From contig OX155955.1 of NCBI GenBank assembly GCA_944548615.1, positions 6,862,068 to 6,926,067 on the forward strand: DNA of 64,000 nucleotides, in the 5' to 3' direction. Both the position numbers and the translations under genes were made by a program. Source of the stretch: Micropterix aruncella. Lineage: Eukaryota; Arthropoda; Insecta; Lepidoptera; Micropterigidae. Positions 22,431 through 34,157 of the stretch are shown one piece after another. The notes under the pieces are model-generated. The model made no database searches and was not told the origin of the DNA. It was given only the letters and a program-made list of their open reading frames with translations. Within the stretch, counting starts at the first letter, position 1, and the number at the start of each line of letters is the position of its first letter.

Positions 22431-23830
22431 ATGCCTACGAGATTTCATTTGTTGAGGAAGTCGGAGCTAGATTTTGAAATTATTCTTCGCGGTGCGATAC
22501 CGGAAGATACGGTCGATAAAAATAGAAGTATCTTGAAGGGATTAGTAGATGTTTTACCGGCCTCAAGGATTCAATTTAAAAGAGAGTGGGGTAAGGACAT
22601 TCTTAGATATCTCTCTCGAGATTGAAAGATGATATTAAGTTATTAAAATCTGAGGGTAATGTTAATAAACTAATTTTTGAAGCGAATTATGAAGCGATGG
22701 AGAGACGTTTTCAATTATCAACCGATATGCCAGATTACTTAGCTACAATTTTGGAATTAATACAGGATTCATGGCAGGAGTTTTCCGATAACTCGTCTCA
22801 GATTGGTCAGCTTCTCGCAGGTCCGTCGCAGGCAGCTAGTAGGGATATTCGGAAGGATACAGGCAGCGATTCGATAATTTATCCCTTAGATAATATGCTA
22901 AAAAATGAGCTTAGCACGTCGAATGTGGATTCGGGCAAAATAATCGTCGCAGGTACTCCGATTGATGTTTCGGATAGGGTTGTCGTTCGTCCGTCGAATC
23001 CCCGTCCGGTAAATTTAGCTAAACTTCCAGTATCGTATGATGGTAGTAGTTGCGTGTTCGATTTCTTGGAGCGCCTCAGCGAGCTGGCGGAGAGTCGTTG
23101 TATTGCTGACGACGAGCTTCTTCGGGGTATTCCAGAGATTTTAAATGGCTCGGCGTTGCAATTCTTCCGTCAGGTGAAGGGTACCGTAGTGTCATGGAAC
23201 GATTTTTCTTAGCAACTGAAACAAAGATTTCAACCTGATGACTACACGTATAGGCTGTCTAAACAAATTTTTGTTCGCACTCAAGGTAAATCAGAATCAG
23301 TGTCAGATTATTTTGCAGCGATGGATACGCTTTTCAGTCGTTTAGCTAGGCCGATGTTAGAAGAGCAAAAGCTCGACATACTGCTGCGCAACGTTAGACC
23401 GGTTTTCTCAAATCAGTTCGGTCTGACGGAACTAGATACGGTTGCAAAATTAAAATCGTTTTGCTCGCGCATAGAAGAAAATCATAAGCGTTCAAAGTTT
23501 TTCTGTGAAACGCCTAGCGATTTTCTTGCAACAGCTCCGCGCAATTCTAATAGTGATGAGGGATCATCTAATCCCGATCGCAAAAATAATGTTTCCGAGA
23601 AGGGAAATTATATAGAGTACTCACGTGTGAATACAGTGTGTTCTTCAGGTCCTCGAAGGCCGTGCCTACGTTGCCGGACATCAGACCACATATACGCTGA
23701 ATGTCTACGTAAGGAGGAGATTTTTTGTTTTAAGTGTAAGGCTCCGGGGCAAAAGTGTCCGTCGTGTAGCAACTGTAAAGTAAAAAGACAAGAGATTAAT
23801 CATTCGTCTACGTATAATTCAAAAAACTAA
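22431..23830 (+). pseudogene. gag: Gypsy Gag, broken by a frameshift and a stop
   Basis: The ATG at 22431 opens a 64-codon frame that stops at 22623-22625. The protein continues one base earlier in another frame (from about 22622), so there is a small indel at the CTCTCT run around 22611-22617. A TAG at 23210-23212 then interrupts the same frame, and coding resumes directly after it to 23830. The middle part has capsid-like segments (SYDGSSCVFDFLERL and GSALQFFRQVKG), comparable with the intact Gag at 2027-3337. The C-terminus has the zinc knuckle CLRCRTSDHIYAEC (23663-23704, CX2CX4HX4C), then a Cys-rich box CFKCKAPGQKCPSC with no His. Confidence 0.9.
23821..23827 (+). promoter_or_regulatory. 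-1 frameshift heptamer A AAA AAC
   Basis: In the gag frame the bases are tc-A AAA AAC-TAA, directly before the gag stop. It is the same heptamer as in the left-edge element (2060-2066). In this copy the pol frame reached by slippage meets a TGA at 23866-23868, so the fusion would abort. Confidence 0.85.
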
Positions 23831-23868
23831 TGTTGGACGCTACTCGTCAGAATCAGCGTTTATATTGA

Positions 23869-25261
23869 AATAGTACCTGGAAAGGCCCGAAAAAAGATTT
23901 TTCTAAGGCTCCAAAGGCGAATCGTTCTTCGATTGCCATTTTTACTCCGCTTTCTGCTGATAGTTCATTCCAAATAAACTGTTCACGTAATTTGTCTGGT
24001 AGCGTCAACAAGTTATTGTCCCTAGAATTAACATTTAATAAATTAAAATTACAAGGTCTTTTAGATTCGGGTTCTGCTCTTAATATTGTTGGTGCGAATA
24101 TCCATCTTGACATTGTAAAACAAGGTTTCCCAATGGAAAGTTGTGATTCTTTTTCCGTAACGTCGGCTAATGGGCAAAAATCATTTTGTATCAGTGCCGT
24201 TCGTTTGCCAATTACGATTAAAAATATAACAAAATTTTGTGTTTTTTATGTATTTCCGGGTATTGAAATTTCAATTATTTTGGGTCTTGATATTTGGAAG
24301 AAATTTAATTTAATCCCGAGTGAGTTGCAATTTCTGCACACTTCGGATAATTGTGATGTTCATACTTGTAGGATTGTAGAGCCGGTTATTTCGGACTACG
24401 AATACTTGACTGATGAGCAACGTTTAATTGCTGACAATATTATTGGTCAGTTTAAGGATATTTCAACGGAGAAGATTGGACTGGGTCGTACTGATTTAGT
24501 GGTTCATGAAATCGATACTGGTGATACCTTACCGATTAAACAGCGCATGTATAGACTTCCTCCTCCGAAGTTGGATGCGCTAAACAAGGAAGTGGATCGA
24601 ATGCTGGAACTCGGAGTAATTGAGCCATGCATCTCGCCATGGAATAGCCCGATTTTAGTAATACCAAAAAAAAGATGGTACTTCTCGTTTCTGTTTGGAC
24701 TCTAGAAAGTTGAATAGTGTGACCAAAAAGTTTGCTTACGGTTTACCATTTATTACTGATATTCTGGATAGCTTGAGAAATTGAAAGTTCTTGTCATCTA
24801 TTGACCTGAGCTCCGCTTTTTGGCAAGTTCCCTTGTCTGAGTCGTCCAAAACAAAGACTGCCTTTACAGTCCCTTATAGGAATACGTTCTGCTTCTCAAG
24901 AACAGCGTTCGGCGTTTCCAACGGGCCGTCAATACTTCAAAGTTTGATGGATAAATTGTTAGGACCCGCGTTTGAGAGGAAAGTTTTTGTGTATCTTGAC
25001 GATATTATAGTTACTGGTAGTTCGTTCAAAGAGCATGTGTCATTGTTAATGCGTGTTTTAGACAGACTAAAATACGGTAAACTATCCATAAATTTTGATA
25101 AGTGTCAGTTTTTTAGATCTGAACTGAAATATTTAGGTCACGTGGTGGACAGGTTCGGGCTGAGAATCGATCCGGAGAAAGTTTTGGCCATAACATCTTT
25201 TCCTACGCCTAAATCTAAGAAGGAGGTTCGTAGATTCCTAGGGGTTTTCCTCTTGGTATAG
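23869..25261 (+). pseudogene. pol: Gypsy protease and reverse transcriptase, broken
   Basis: After the TGA at 23866 the frame is open to 24705 and holds the protease active site D-S-G at 24064-24072 and the start of RT. An A-run at about 24663-24671 carries a one-base change that moves RT into another frame. That frame has a TGA at 24782-24784 and is then open to 25261, with catalytic Y-L-D-D at 24992-25003. A further one-base shift near 25240-25250 separates it from RNase H. All motifs are recognisable, so decay came after a functional ancestor. Confidence 0.9.
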
Positions 25262-25268
25262 AAGATTT

Positions 25269-27104
25269 GTGGAAAACTTTGCGACAAGAGCAGCTCCGCT
25301 TACCAAATTGACGGCGACTAAAGCTGGAACTCCTAGATTTGTGTGGACTGCTGAGGCTGAAGTTGCCTTCAACGATTTAAAGGTTGCAATTTCGTCCGCT
25401 CCCGTACTTTCTTGTCCTGATTATTCAAAGCCATTTCGTGTATATACCGATGCGTCGTCATATGGTACCGGGGGTGTATTAACTCAGGGTGATGGTGACG
25501 AGGAAAAGCCGGTTGCTTTTACAAGTAAGACCTTATCAGCAGCTGAAAGGAATTTTAGTTCTACTGAACGAGAGACCCTCGCAGTACTTCATACGGTTGA
25601 ACACTGGCGTTGCTACCTGGATACTGGTGAAGAATTTGAGATAGTGACGGATCATCTCGCTTTAAAACGGTTCATAGGACTTCAGTCGCCTTCTGGTAGA
25701 TTGGCTCGTTGGGGAGTAAGGCTGTCACCATTTCACTTCAAAATTCTTCATCGGAAAGGTTCGGAACAGGTCGTTCCTGACGCTTTGTCGCGCGCTCCCT
25801 TGACAGCAGCTGTCACAGTTTCTGAAACTAAAGACACTTGGTTTAAGCAGAGATTTAATAGTGTGCTTAATAATCCTCAGTCACAACCTAACATGGTTAT
25901 AATAGACGGAAAATTGTACCGTCATAGTAAAGCCGATGCTGAAGCTGACCCAGATTTCATATGGAAACAGGTCGTCATGAAAGAAGATCAGGATAGGTTG
26001 TTGAAGTTTTACCATGATCAACCATCTGCGGGTCATTTAGGTATTTTTAAAACTTATCACCGTCTACGGCAGAATTACTACTGGCCTGCTCTGTATCAGT
26101 CGGTTGTAAAGTATGTTTCTAATTGCGAAATCTGCTTAGCAACTAAACATTCTACTTCCGCACCATTAGGACTTATGACTACGCCTAAGCGCTGTAGCCG
26201 TCCCTTCGAATTTGTTGCCATGGACTTGCACGGACCACTCCCTATGACTAAAAACAAGCATAGGTATATTTTATTAATTACCTGCTGTTTTAGCAAGTAT
26301 TGCGTAGTGATTCCGCTAAAAGAGGCAAATTCGGCATCCATGATACCTTTAATTTGTGAAAGAGTTTTTCTCATTCATGGCATCCCAAGAGTTGTGCTGT
26401 CAGATAAGGAAATGAAAGGAAAGATCTCCAAGGAAATGAAAAGATTTTTCTCGGATTTCAATATACCTACTATTTTCAACACTCCGTATCATTCACCTCA
26501 AATTAATACAGTCGAGCGCTTTAATCGCACGTTAAATTCCATGCTAACTGCTTTTGCACATAAAAACCATAAAACTTGGGATATTCACCTTCCCGATTTT
26601 CAGTTCGCTTTAAATGCTGCACGATCAGAAGCCACCGGCTACAGCCCAAATTTTCTCGTGTTCGGTCGTGATCTCGTGCTAAGTGGCGAAGTTTACGCCA
26701 CAATGTCACCGATCGAAACTCATGAAGTTTTATTATCCCCGGAAGAAGACGATCGTCTCGAGAGAGTTGGCATTCTGGAAAAGATTTTCAAACAAGTCAA
26801 TGACAATCTGTTAAAGCAGCATGAAAAAAATAAGTTGATCTACGATCATGGGCGTCGACATTTATCTTTGAAAAAGGGTGATTTCGTTTGGAAGAAGACT
26901 AGATATTTGTCAAATAAGGGTAAGGGTTTTTCGTCTAAGCTGGCTCTAAATTTTGAAAAATTCCGCATCGCCGATAAACTTTGCGATCAAGTTTATAAAC
27001 TCGAAACACTTGACGGCAAATTATTGCCAGGCGATTATCACGCAAAAGATTTTAAAGTACCTGGGTATACCGGTGATTTGTCGACAGATAGACAAGGTAC
27101 TTAG
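25269..27104 (+). CDS. pol: Gypsy RNase H and integrase part of pol, uninterrupted 611 codons
   Basis: This is the downstream half of pol, cut off from its own start by the breaks upstream. RNase H comes first: VYTDASSYGTGGVL near residue 60, then STERETLAVLHTVEHW. The integrase zinc finger H-H-C-C runs from FYHDQPSAGHLG (about residue 246) to NCEIC (about 285). The catalytic core has D in VAMDLHG (about 318), D in VLSDKE (about 377) and E in TVERFNR (about 415), a D,D,E arrangement. The usual N-G-x-x-F after the second Asp reads K-E-M-K-G. A basic C-terminal domain follows. Without its start it should not be made as a proper protein. Confidence 0.9.
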   Translation: MENFATRAAPLTKLTATKAGTPRFVWTAEAEVAFNDLKVAISSAPVLSCPDYSKPFRVYTDASSYGTGGVLTQGDGDEEKPVAFTSKTLSAAERNFSSTERETLAVLHTVEHWRCYLDTGEEFEIVTDHLALKRFIGLQSPSGRLARWGVRLSPFHFKILHRKGSEQVVPDALSRAPLTAAVTVSETKDTWFKQRFNSVLNNPQSQPNMVIIDGKLYRHSKADAEADPDFIWKQVVMKEDQDRLLKFYHDQPSAGHLGIFKTYHRLRQNYYWPALYQSVVKYVSNCEICLATKHSTSAPLGLMTTPKRCSRPFEFVAMDLHGPLPMTKNKHRYILLITCCFSKYCVVIPLKEANSASMIPLICERVFLIHGIPRVVLSDKEMKGKISKEMKRFFSDFNIPTIFNTPYHSPQINTVERFNRTLNSMLTAFAHKNHKTWDIHLPDFQFALNAARSEATGYSPNFLVFGRDLVLSGEVYATMSPIETHEVLLSPEEDDRLERVGILEKIFKQVNDNLLKQHEKNKLIYDHGRRHLSLKKGDFVWKKTRYLSNKGKGFSSKLALNFEKFRIADKLCDQVYKLETLDGKLLPGDYHAKDFKVPGYTGDLSTDRQGT

Positions 27105-27879
27105 CATCCTTATTTTTTTTTTTAAATTGTATAACCTATATTGTTGTTATTTTTTGGATCTTTATCATTCTTTTTGGTTAATTTTTGTTATTATTCTACA
27201 GTTAGGCAGTAAGATTACCTTTTAGACTTACCCTGTTCGATTGTCAGCAACTTGTAGTTCGCTGCAGCGTTCTCGCTGACAGACAGTTGTTGTCGAATTC
27301 TCATCTGAATTTTTTTCTGGAAACTGCGGAAAAATAAACGTGTATTACTTCCGAGGAGAGATCGTGGTCTAGTTGTTATAGGCTACGGTATTTTGCGTGG
27401 TCTGAGGCTCTTATAAGAGTTCCAGTTGGTTAAATGTGGATGGATTTAGTGATGAATGAATGAATAGAATGGACGGTTGTTCCTCACACGAGAGAAATCA
27501 AAGACCAGTACTACAGCTATGGACAAGTACCAGTGCTTAATGCATTCCCGATCCATCTATTTAGATCTTGGGATAGGCTGTTAGCCGTGTCGATTGCAAG
27601 GATTTTTTTTGACAACATTAGTTATTGGCAAAAACTTGCATCTTAATATACAGATTAATATGTACGGAATGTGTACGCGCTTTTACTTTTACGTTAGTTA
27701 GTCAAAAATTAGCTTATACGGGCGTAAGTTTATTAGTAAAGGTGAAGTTTTATCTCTTTTCATGTTTTGAGGTTAGACAGGCCTGTCAAAGTCGTCACAC
27801 ACCTTAATTTGGAAGATACGACGTGGCTGGAGAAAGAAATCGAAGTGTCCTTCGTTTTTTTTAAAGGACGTTGGGGAGG
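27105..27879 (+). other. 3' untranslated region of the gypsy element
   Basis: No env-like or other frame is convincing here. The last bases before the right LTR, AAAGGACGTTGGGGAGG, are purine-rich and probably include the polypurine tract that primes plus-strand DNA synthesis. Confidence 0.6.
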
Positions 27880-28698
27880 TGTAGCGCACTTCGCCTTTTC
27901 CGATTTGCTTTTCCACAATTTCCTTCCACAATATTCATTCACTCCAGCGATCGATGGCGCGACATGTTATTTTTTGACAGTTCCGACTTTTCGCGCGGCT
28001 GACCAATCAGAAGCGAATAGTGACGTCTCCGATGATTCGATGAGAATCGTTGCCAGAAACAAAGGAGACGGTACGATGTTCGGAATATCGGCCAAAAGCG
28101 GTTAATTATTTCGTCCCGGATTTTAAATTAAGGATAGTGCAATATGGGTATTTCATCCTAGTTTTCACTATAAATAAAAATCAATGTTATTATCACATGA
28201 TTTTAATATTTTAATATAACGCAATTCAAATGTCGAATTTGATTTTAAAAACTCTCGCGTATCGCATAAGGGGTTTCCTTGCCGGGCCCGCCAAAAGTTT
28301 GGCGGTCTACCAGCCAAAAGATAATTTGGGTCATTTTGAATCCGTCTTGATTCCGAACGAGATCCCGGGGAGTCTGTGTGTGATTTAGGACTATTACCTG
28401 GTGAGTTGCTCTCCGCTGACTAGCGTTTTATTTATTATTTTTACATCGTTTTTAAATTGTGCTATTTTATTATATTTTACATCTGATTTTCCTTTAAAGG
28501 CTTTTTATATTCTTTTATTATTTGATTTTAAATATCTTTTATCTACATTTTTATGTATTTAGCTGCACGGACTTCTTCTGTGCAGAACGTAACGTTTCCT
28601 TTGTGTAATAAAGAAATTCTGAAACTTTCTCATCTTTTTTACATTTTTTATAGTTTTTATGGTTTCTATATATACATATAAAGATTTAAAATGTTACA
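27880..28698 (+). repeat. Right (3') LTR, 819 bp, internally deleted
   Basis: It begins TGTAGCGCACT and ends AAAATGTTACA. Relative to the left LTR it lacks two internal blocks of about 150 and 600 bp; the larger gap is bounded by a short CTC match. A polyadenylation signal AATAAA is at about 28607. It is followed by the ACAT target duplication. Confidence 0.92.
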
Positions 28699-28700
28699 AC

Positions 28701-29109
<409 letters not shown>

Positions 29110-29133
29110 TTCTAAAAAGAACATATACACTAT

Positions 29134-30244
29134 AATTCTAAAAAGTATATATACACAAAACTATCAAATATTTCAAAATATTGAATTTTTACATATTTTA
29201 TGTTTCGTTCATTGTAAATAATCCATTTAGGTTAAAGGTAATCTTTCCAACTAATAGGAAAGAGCTGACTGCTTCCTTTCATTGATATGAGGGCATGTCA
29301 CGCTTTTAGTTTTAAGTTTTCAGCTGAATATTGATCGCAGCTTCTTTATATCACACCTTTAGAAAATAAAAAAACGAAATTCGAAATTTTCAATTCTTCC
29401 ATCTGTCAAGTAGCTCGTCTTGTCTTGTTATTTCTCTTGAAATAATAGGAAATTGAGTGAGTTTACGTATAAAGAAGGATTGTAGCTTAATTTTTGAGAT
29501 AATTGGATGAAGGGTGAGCGTTACTAGTTGTAAAATGGGCCTAACTTAAACCTACTCCTCTTTCCGCAAGTGAGAGGCATTCATCATTCTCGTTAACACC
29601 TAAAGCATTCCCGAATCCGATCAAGGGAATCCTTCGTCACGATGTAAGTGGCTTTTATAATTATTTACTTTATAATCATCTTATTGATCAATTCTAAAAA
29701 GAATATATACACAAAACTATCAAATATTTCAAAATATTGAATTTTACATATTTTATGTTTCGTTCATTGTAAATAATCCATTTAGGTTAAAGGAAATCTT
29801 TCCAACTAATAGGAAAGAGCTGACTGCTTCCTTTCATTGATATGAGGGCATGTCACGCTTTTAGTTTTAAGTTTTCAGCTGAATATTGATCGCAGCTTCT
29901 TTATATCACACCTTTAGAAAATAAAAAAACGAAATTCGAAATTTTAAATTCTTCCATCTGTCAAGTAGTTCGTGTTGTCTTGTTATTTCCCTTGAAATAA
30001 TAGGAAATTGAGTGAGTTTACGTATAAAGAAGGATTGTAGCTTAATTTTTGAGATAATTGGATGAAGGGTGAGCGTTACTAGTTGTAAAATGGGCCTAAC
30101 TTAAACCTACTCCTCTTTCCGCAAGTGAGAGGCATTCATCATTCTCGTTAACACCTAAAGCATTCCCGAATCCGATCAAGGGAATCCTTCGTCACGATGT
30201 AAGTGGCTTTTATAATTATTTACTTTATAATCATCTTATTGATC
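29134..30244. repeat. Tandem duplication of a 556-bp unit
   Basis: Copy 1 is 29134-29689 and copy 2 is 29690-30244. They agree almost completely, with a one-base length difference in the GAATTTT(T)AC stretch and a few substitutions. Each copy starts at AATTCTAAAAAG and ends at CTTATTGATC. An (AT)n array flanks the pair on both sides. No gene is visible in the unit. Confidence 0.93.
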
Positions 30245-30245
30245 A

Positions 30246-30596
<351 letters not shown>

Positions 30597-30599
30597 ATA

Positions 30600-32230
30600 C
30601 ACTCGGGCTGATTTTCATGCCTACTGGCAGAGTAATACTTATATATCTTAGGCCCAAAACGAATAAAACTTTTTTGGCCAAACGATATATTCGGAGAGCT
30701 GTATCGTAGTCACTAATAGCACGTGTTGTATGTTTGTTTTGTTGAGATTTTTGAGATGTTGAGATCGTCGGTTCTCCACAAGAATGAACTGCCAAAGAAT
30801 CATTTTCATATATAACATCCGCACTTCTAAGATATCGATCTCCTTAAATGTCAGTTCGGATGCCTGCGTAAACGGATTTCGTAATATTATTGCGATTAAC
30901 CCTTTCTGCGCGACAATAAGTGGCTGAAGAATCTTTTTCGCACATCTTCACTAACTAATAACGCGGTAGTATAAAACGGACTCGCATAAAGCATAATACG
31001 TTAATTTGATATTTTAAAACCCTTAACACGTAACCAAGCTATTTTTGTGGATAAATAATTTATGTGCTCAGATGAGCGTAGGTTGTCGTCGATTTAGACA
31101 CCGAGATATTTAATTGATTTCACCCCTTCTACGTTTAAACATTGTCAGTATGTGGGCTTTTATCTTCACACGGTTTTTGTACGGTCCGCTTGTAAGGCCG
31201 GGTGTACGTTTTCCTCCGAAACAATATGTCAGCCTGTAACGAAGCGGAACCGGCTTTGTAAGTGCCTTCCGTACCACGGTTTTTCTCTAACGGAATCCGC
31301 AAGTGTTATGGTTCATGTCGTTTGCTAGGTTGTAGGGCTAGCGACAGGTCGACGACGTAAAACTGGATGTAATTGGCGTAGGTTGAATGCTCTGAGGTTC
31401 GTAAAGCCTCAGAGATTTCCGTCGTCGCAGCGGTCAATTCGCCTATCAAAACTTAGCCGTGAAGACGAAGAACAGGATATTCAGATTACAGTAAGCGCTT
31501 ACCGAAAATGGGCTCAGTACGCAGTCGAGAATTGCGCTCGAAGTGTCAGCTAAAACGTCGGGTCGGTGGTATCCCAATCGGCTCGGGTCTGCTTCTCTAC
31601 AAGTTTCTTCTTCGGTTGCGCGTTCGAATTGTTCTGATATACTGTTACCGCACTTTGAACCAGGGTTGTGGTGAATAAAACAATGACTGTCCAGTTTTTG
31701 TAGCACTGAAAACAATCAACTTGGTCTTATGGTTACTAAGAGTAAGCAAACCTTATTTAACCACTGTTTCACCGATACCATCTTGTGATTTGCCTTTCCA
31801 AACTCTTAATGCTAAATATTGCCTTGACAAAATATTACTGTGTGGTCAGCATATGTGATAGTTTTACTTGACAGACATAGACTATGATCGCATAGACTAT
31901 TAATATAGGATCGGTCCCAGTACATTGCCTTGCGGAACGCCATAATTCAAGTCTCGCGGATGGCTATTAAAACTTTCAATGCATACATATTGTTTTCTAT
32001 CAGAAATATAATTTCTGAAACAGCCCAAATGTCTAATTTTTCGCTCCTATCTACTGCAATTGATGTATTAGATCTTCATATGAAACCGTGTCGAACGCCT
32101 TTGCCAGATCTAAAAAGACAACAGTTTTCCCCCTGTTTATACAAGTTTACACAGTTTTTGTGATCTCAGCCAAAGCATCCGTTTGGTATAGTTTGGCATT
32201 GAGAATCCTGGTCGGCGAACTGTAAGACAG
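30600..32230 (-). pseudogene. Decayed LINE reverse transcriptase
   Basis: From the 5' side on the minus strand there is an RT fragment with NYGVPQGNVLGPILI (about 31900-31960), then ITYADHTVIF near 31840-31860, where the second catalytic Asp is His, then TKLIVFSATKTGQS near 31690-31730. After a GC-richer stretch of about 500 bp that does not read as RT (31180-31690), the thumb motif VEGVKSIKYLGV comes at about 31095-31135, followed by IDDNLRSSEH. C-terminal sequence continues to about 30600 ([19 protein letters not shown]). It has multiple stops and a probable insertion. Confidence 0.7.
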
Positions 32231-32499
32231 TTCAGTTTGTATAATAATAACATTTATTGAGGCGCTTCTTGTGTTAATTCAGTAGGGTACATTTTATGCT
32301 TTTCATTCCGGTCGCGCAAATCGCATCCCAGCGGAGCACTGATAAAGAAAAATGACCGCAAAATTACATCGTTTCGTTGAAGCTACTGCCCTAAATGATG
32401 AGTAATACCGCTTGGGGAGTATTTCAAAAACCTCTCCTCTATGATAATAGTTTCTTTCTTATTTAGGCAATAAAATAGTTAGATGTTTATTAAAGTTAT

Positions 32500-32600
32500 A
32501 AGTGAATAAACAAAAAATAAATGAAATTATTTCATTTATTTTTTGTTTAATATGAAGAAAAATAAATGAAATTATTTCATTTTTTTTTATTCACTTTTAA
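32500..32600. repeat. A+T-rich imperfect palindromes
   Basis: Two nested near-palindromes centre on AAATGAAATTATTTCATTT. One lies at about 32507-32547 and the other at about 32560-32590, and an outer GTGAATAA pairs with TTATTCAC. They lie at the 3' edge of the next LINE copy. They could extrude as a cruciform but are too simple in sequence to classify. Confidence 0.6.
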
Positions 32601-33720
32601 CTAATCAACATTACAGAAAAACTAATGCATTTAAAAATATATATACTCGTAGCTATAGAAATAGAATGTCTTGTAAAATACTAGGTATCATGTAAGAATA
32701 CATGTTTAATTGCCTGTAATTTAAACACATTATGGTTGGCGGTAAAAAATCCAAATCTGGTGCTATCGACTTATATCATAATATAAGCGCAGCAAAGCAC
32801 GCGCCAACAAGTTCCACCTAGAAAGGCTCCGTGAAAAGATGGTGCGATCGAGCACGATAATAATTATTAGGCACGAAAAGATCCACCTTAGATAGTAAAC
32901 TAGTATTATCAGTTTTGCCTCGAATCAAATTAAAAATAAAGGACATAGGCAGCATTTCTCTTCTGAGACGGAGATAATCGTGGCCACCAGAACCAGAGTG
33001 GCCCAAGTGACATTATGGTAATTTTGAGTTTGATGCAAAAATCCATTTAAAACATCATTATTTTCAATACCAGAGTGGCCCAAAATTTATATATTCAAGA
33101 AATCATGAAAATAAAAACTATTCGCCATACTACTTTTTTGCTATGTTCACTTATCCCATATTTACAAAAATTATTTTTGCATTTGGGCCACTCTGCTTCT
33201 GGTGGACTCAATTATAGCCAACCATGTCTGTGATAAGAACAGTCAGATACAAACATGGATAATATTCGTACTGATTGAAGAACAAAGATGTCATTAAACA
33301 CTTCTGTGCCTTTTCCTGCATGAGGGTATAGGTATCTTCATGCGGATTCGAAATAGCTGCAATTGTTTCCATTCGACTACTTACAATTGAGTTGTACAAC
33401 GTCCGAATATTATTGAAGTGTTTGGATTAGCGTATCACAAACCCTAGAAGCTTGAAAGAAGTGATAGATAGTTGCCTAATGTGTTCCTTGAAATTAAACT
33501 GGGGGTCGAAAAGAACTTCTAAGTCATTGATTTCAGTCACTCTAGGAAACACACACCCAGCGATGGAGTCATCATACATCAATTGAGCATGCGATCTAGT
33601 GTATGTCATCACTGAATATTTGTTAATTTAGAAGTTAAGGTTTAGAGCTTGGATCCATGAATAAACTGCATCAATGTTACGCTGGAAGTCAAGCTCAGAT
33701 GTTGGTACTTAATTAGTAAA
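32600..33720 (-). pseudogene. Decayed LINE reverse transcriptase, copy B, interrupted by a MITE
   Basis: It matches copy A (7255-8490) along most of its length. Shared translated pieces include LYNSIVxSRMETxAAI, NPHEDTYTLM, MVGYN and FVPNNYxRARSHH. The N-terminal side (about 33427-33720) contains the motif MMTYTRSHAQLM. Copies A and B share the 3' landmark ACTAATCAACATTACAG. A 222-bp MITE splits the coding region at 32984-33205. Stops and frame changes are numerous. Confidence 0.85.
32984..33205. mobile_element. 222-bp MITE with 23-bp terminal inverted repeats
   Basis: The left end CCACCAGAACCAGAGTGGCC(CAA) and the right end match as inverted repeats at 22 of 23 positions. An internal third copy of CAGAGTGGCCCAAA sits at 33070. 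Comparison with LINE copy A shows this block is absent there, so it is an insertion into the LINE. The target duplication is short and ambiguous around AATT. It encodes no transposase. Confidence 0.85.
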
Positions 33721-33991
33721 GCGATGTTCAAAGGTAAAATAAATACCTAAGCTTTACATAGCTTAGGCTTACATAACCGACAGTCAAATAAAATTATTTT
33801 ATGGTAAACTTTTAACATAGAGTAATTACTAAATTATTTAGCTGTTTAAATTATAATTAGTTTCAAAATTTGACATCTATTTTCGCAAGATTAGTTGAAT
33901 ATATGAAAACTCAAATGCAGTGCCATCTTGTAGTTGCCACTATTGCCTAACAGGAACTGCAACGAAAAAGCGGAAAGACAATACAAGCTGT

Positions 33992-34157
33992 GTGGGTGTG
34001 TGTGTGTGAGAGAGAGAGAGAGGGAGAGAGAGGGTAAGGGTGAGTGTATGTATGTATGTGTGTGTCTGGGGGTTGTGTGTGTGTTTATGTGAGGATGTGT
34101 GTGTGTGTATGCGCGAGTCTGTGTGAGTCTATGTGTTTGTGTGTGTGAGAGAGAGAG
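33992..34157 (+). repeat. Mixed (TG)n / (GA)n microsatellite
   Basis: This is a run of GT and GA dinucleotides with short interruptions such as GGGTAAGGGTGAGTG. It is strand-biased, with G and T on the plus strand. Alternating TG tracts like these are able to adopt Z-DNA, known from the motif class and not shown here. Confidence 0.9.

Larger units (their letters stand above)
20365..28698 (+). mobile_element. Complete but inactivated gypsy-type LTR retrotransposon
   Basis: The element has a left LTR (20365-21943), a primer-binding site, gag, pol and a right LTR (27880-28698). LTR ends are TGTA(A/G)C and GTTACA, and the 4-bp target duplication ACAT flanks it (20361-20364 and 28699-28702). The protein order is Gag, protease, RT, RNase H, integrase. 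At least three frame changes and three in-frame stops break gag and pol. No env-like frame is visible between pol and the right LTR. Confidence 0.95.

Noticed and set aside
27105..27879. Possible env gene of the gypsy element (errantivirus-like)
   Set aside because: The region is only about 775 bp and has no frame with a signal peptide, furin-like site or fusion segment.
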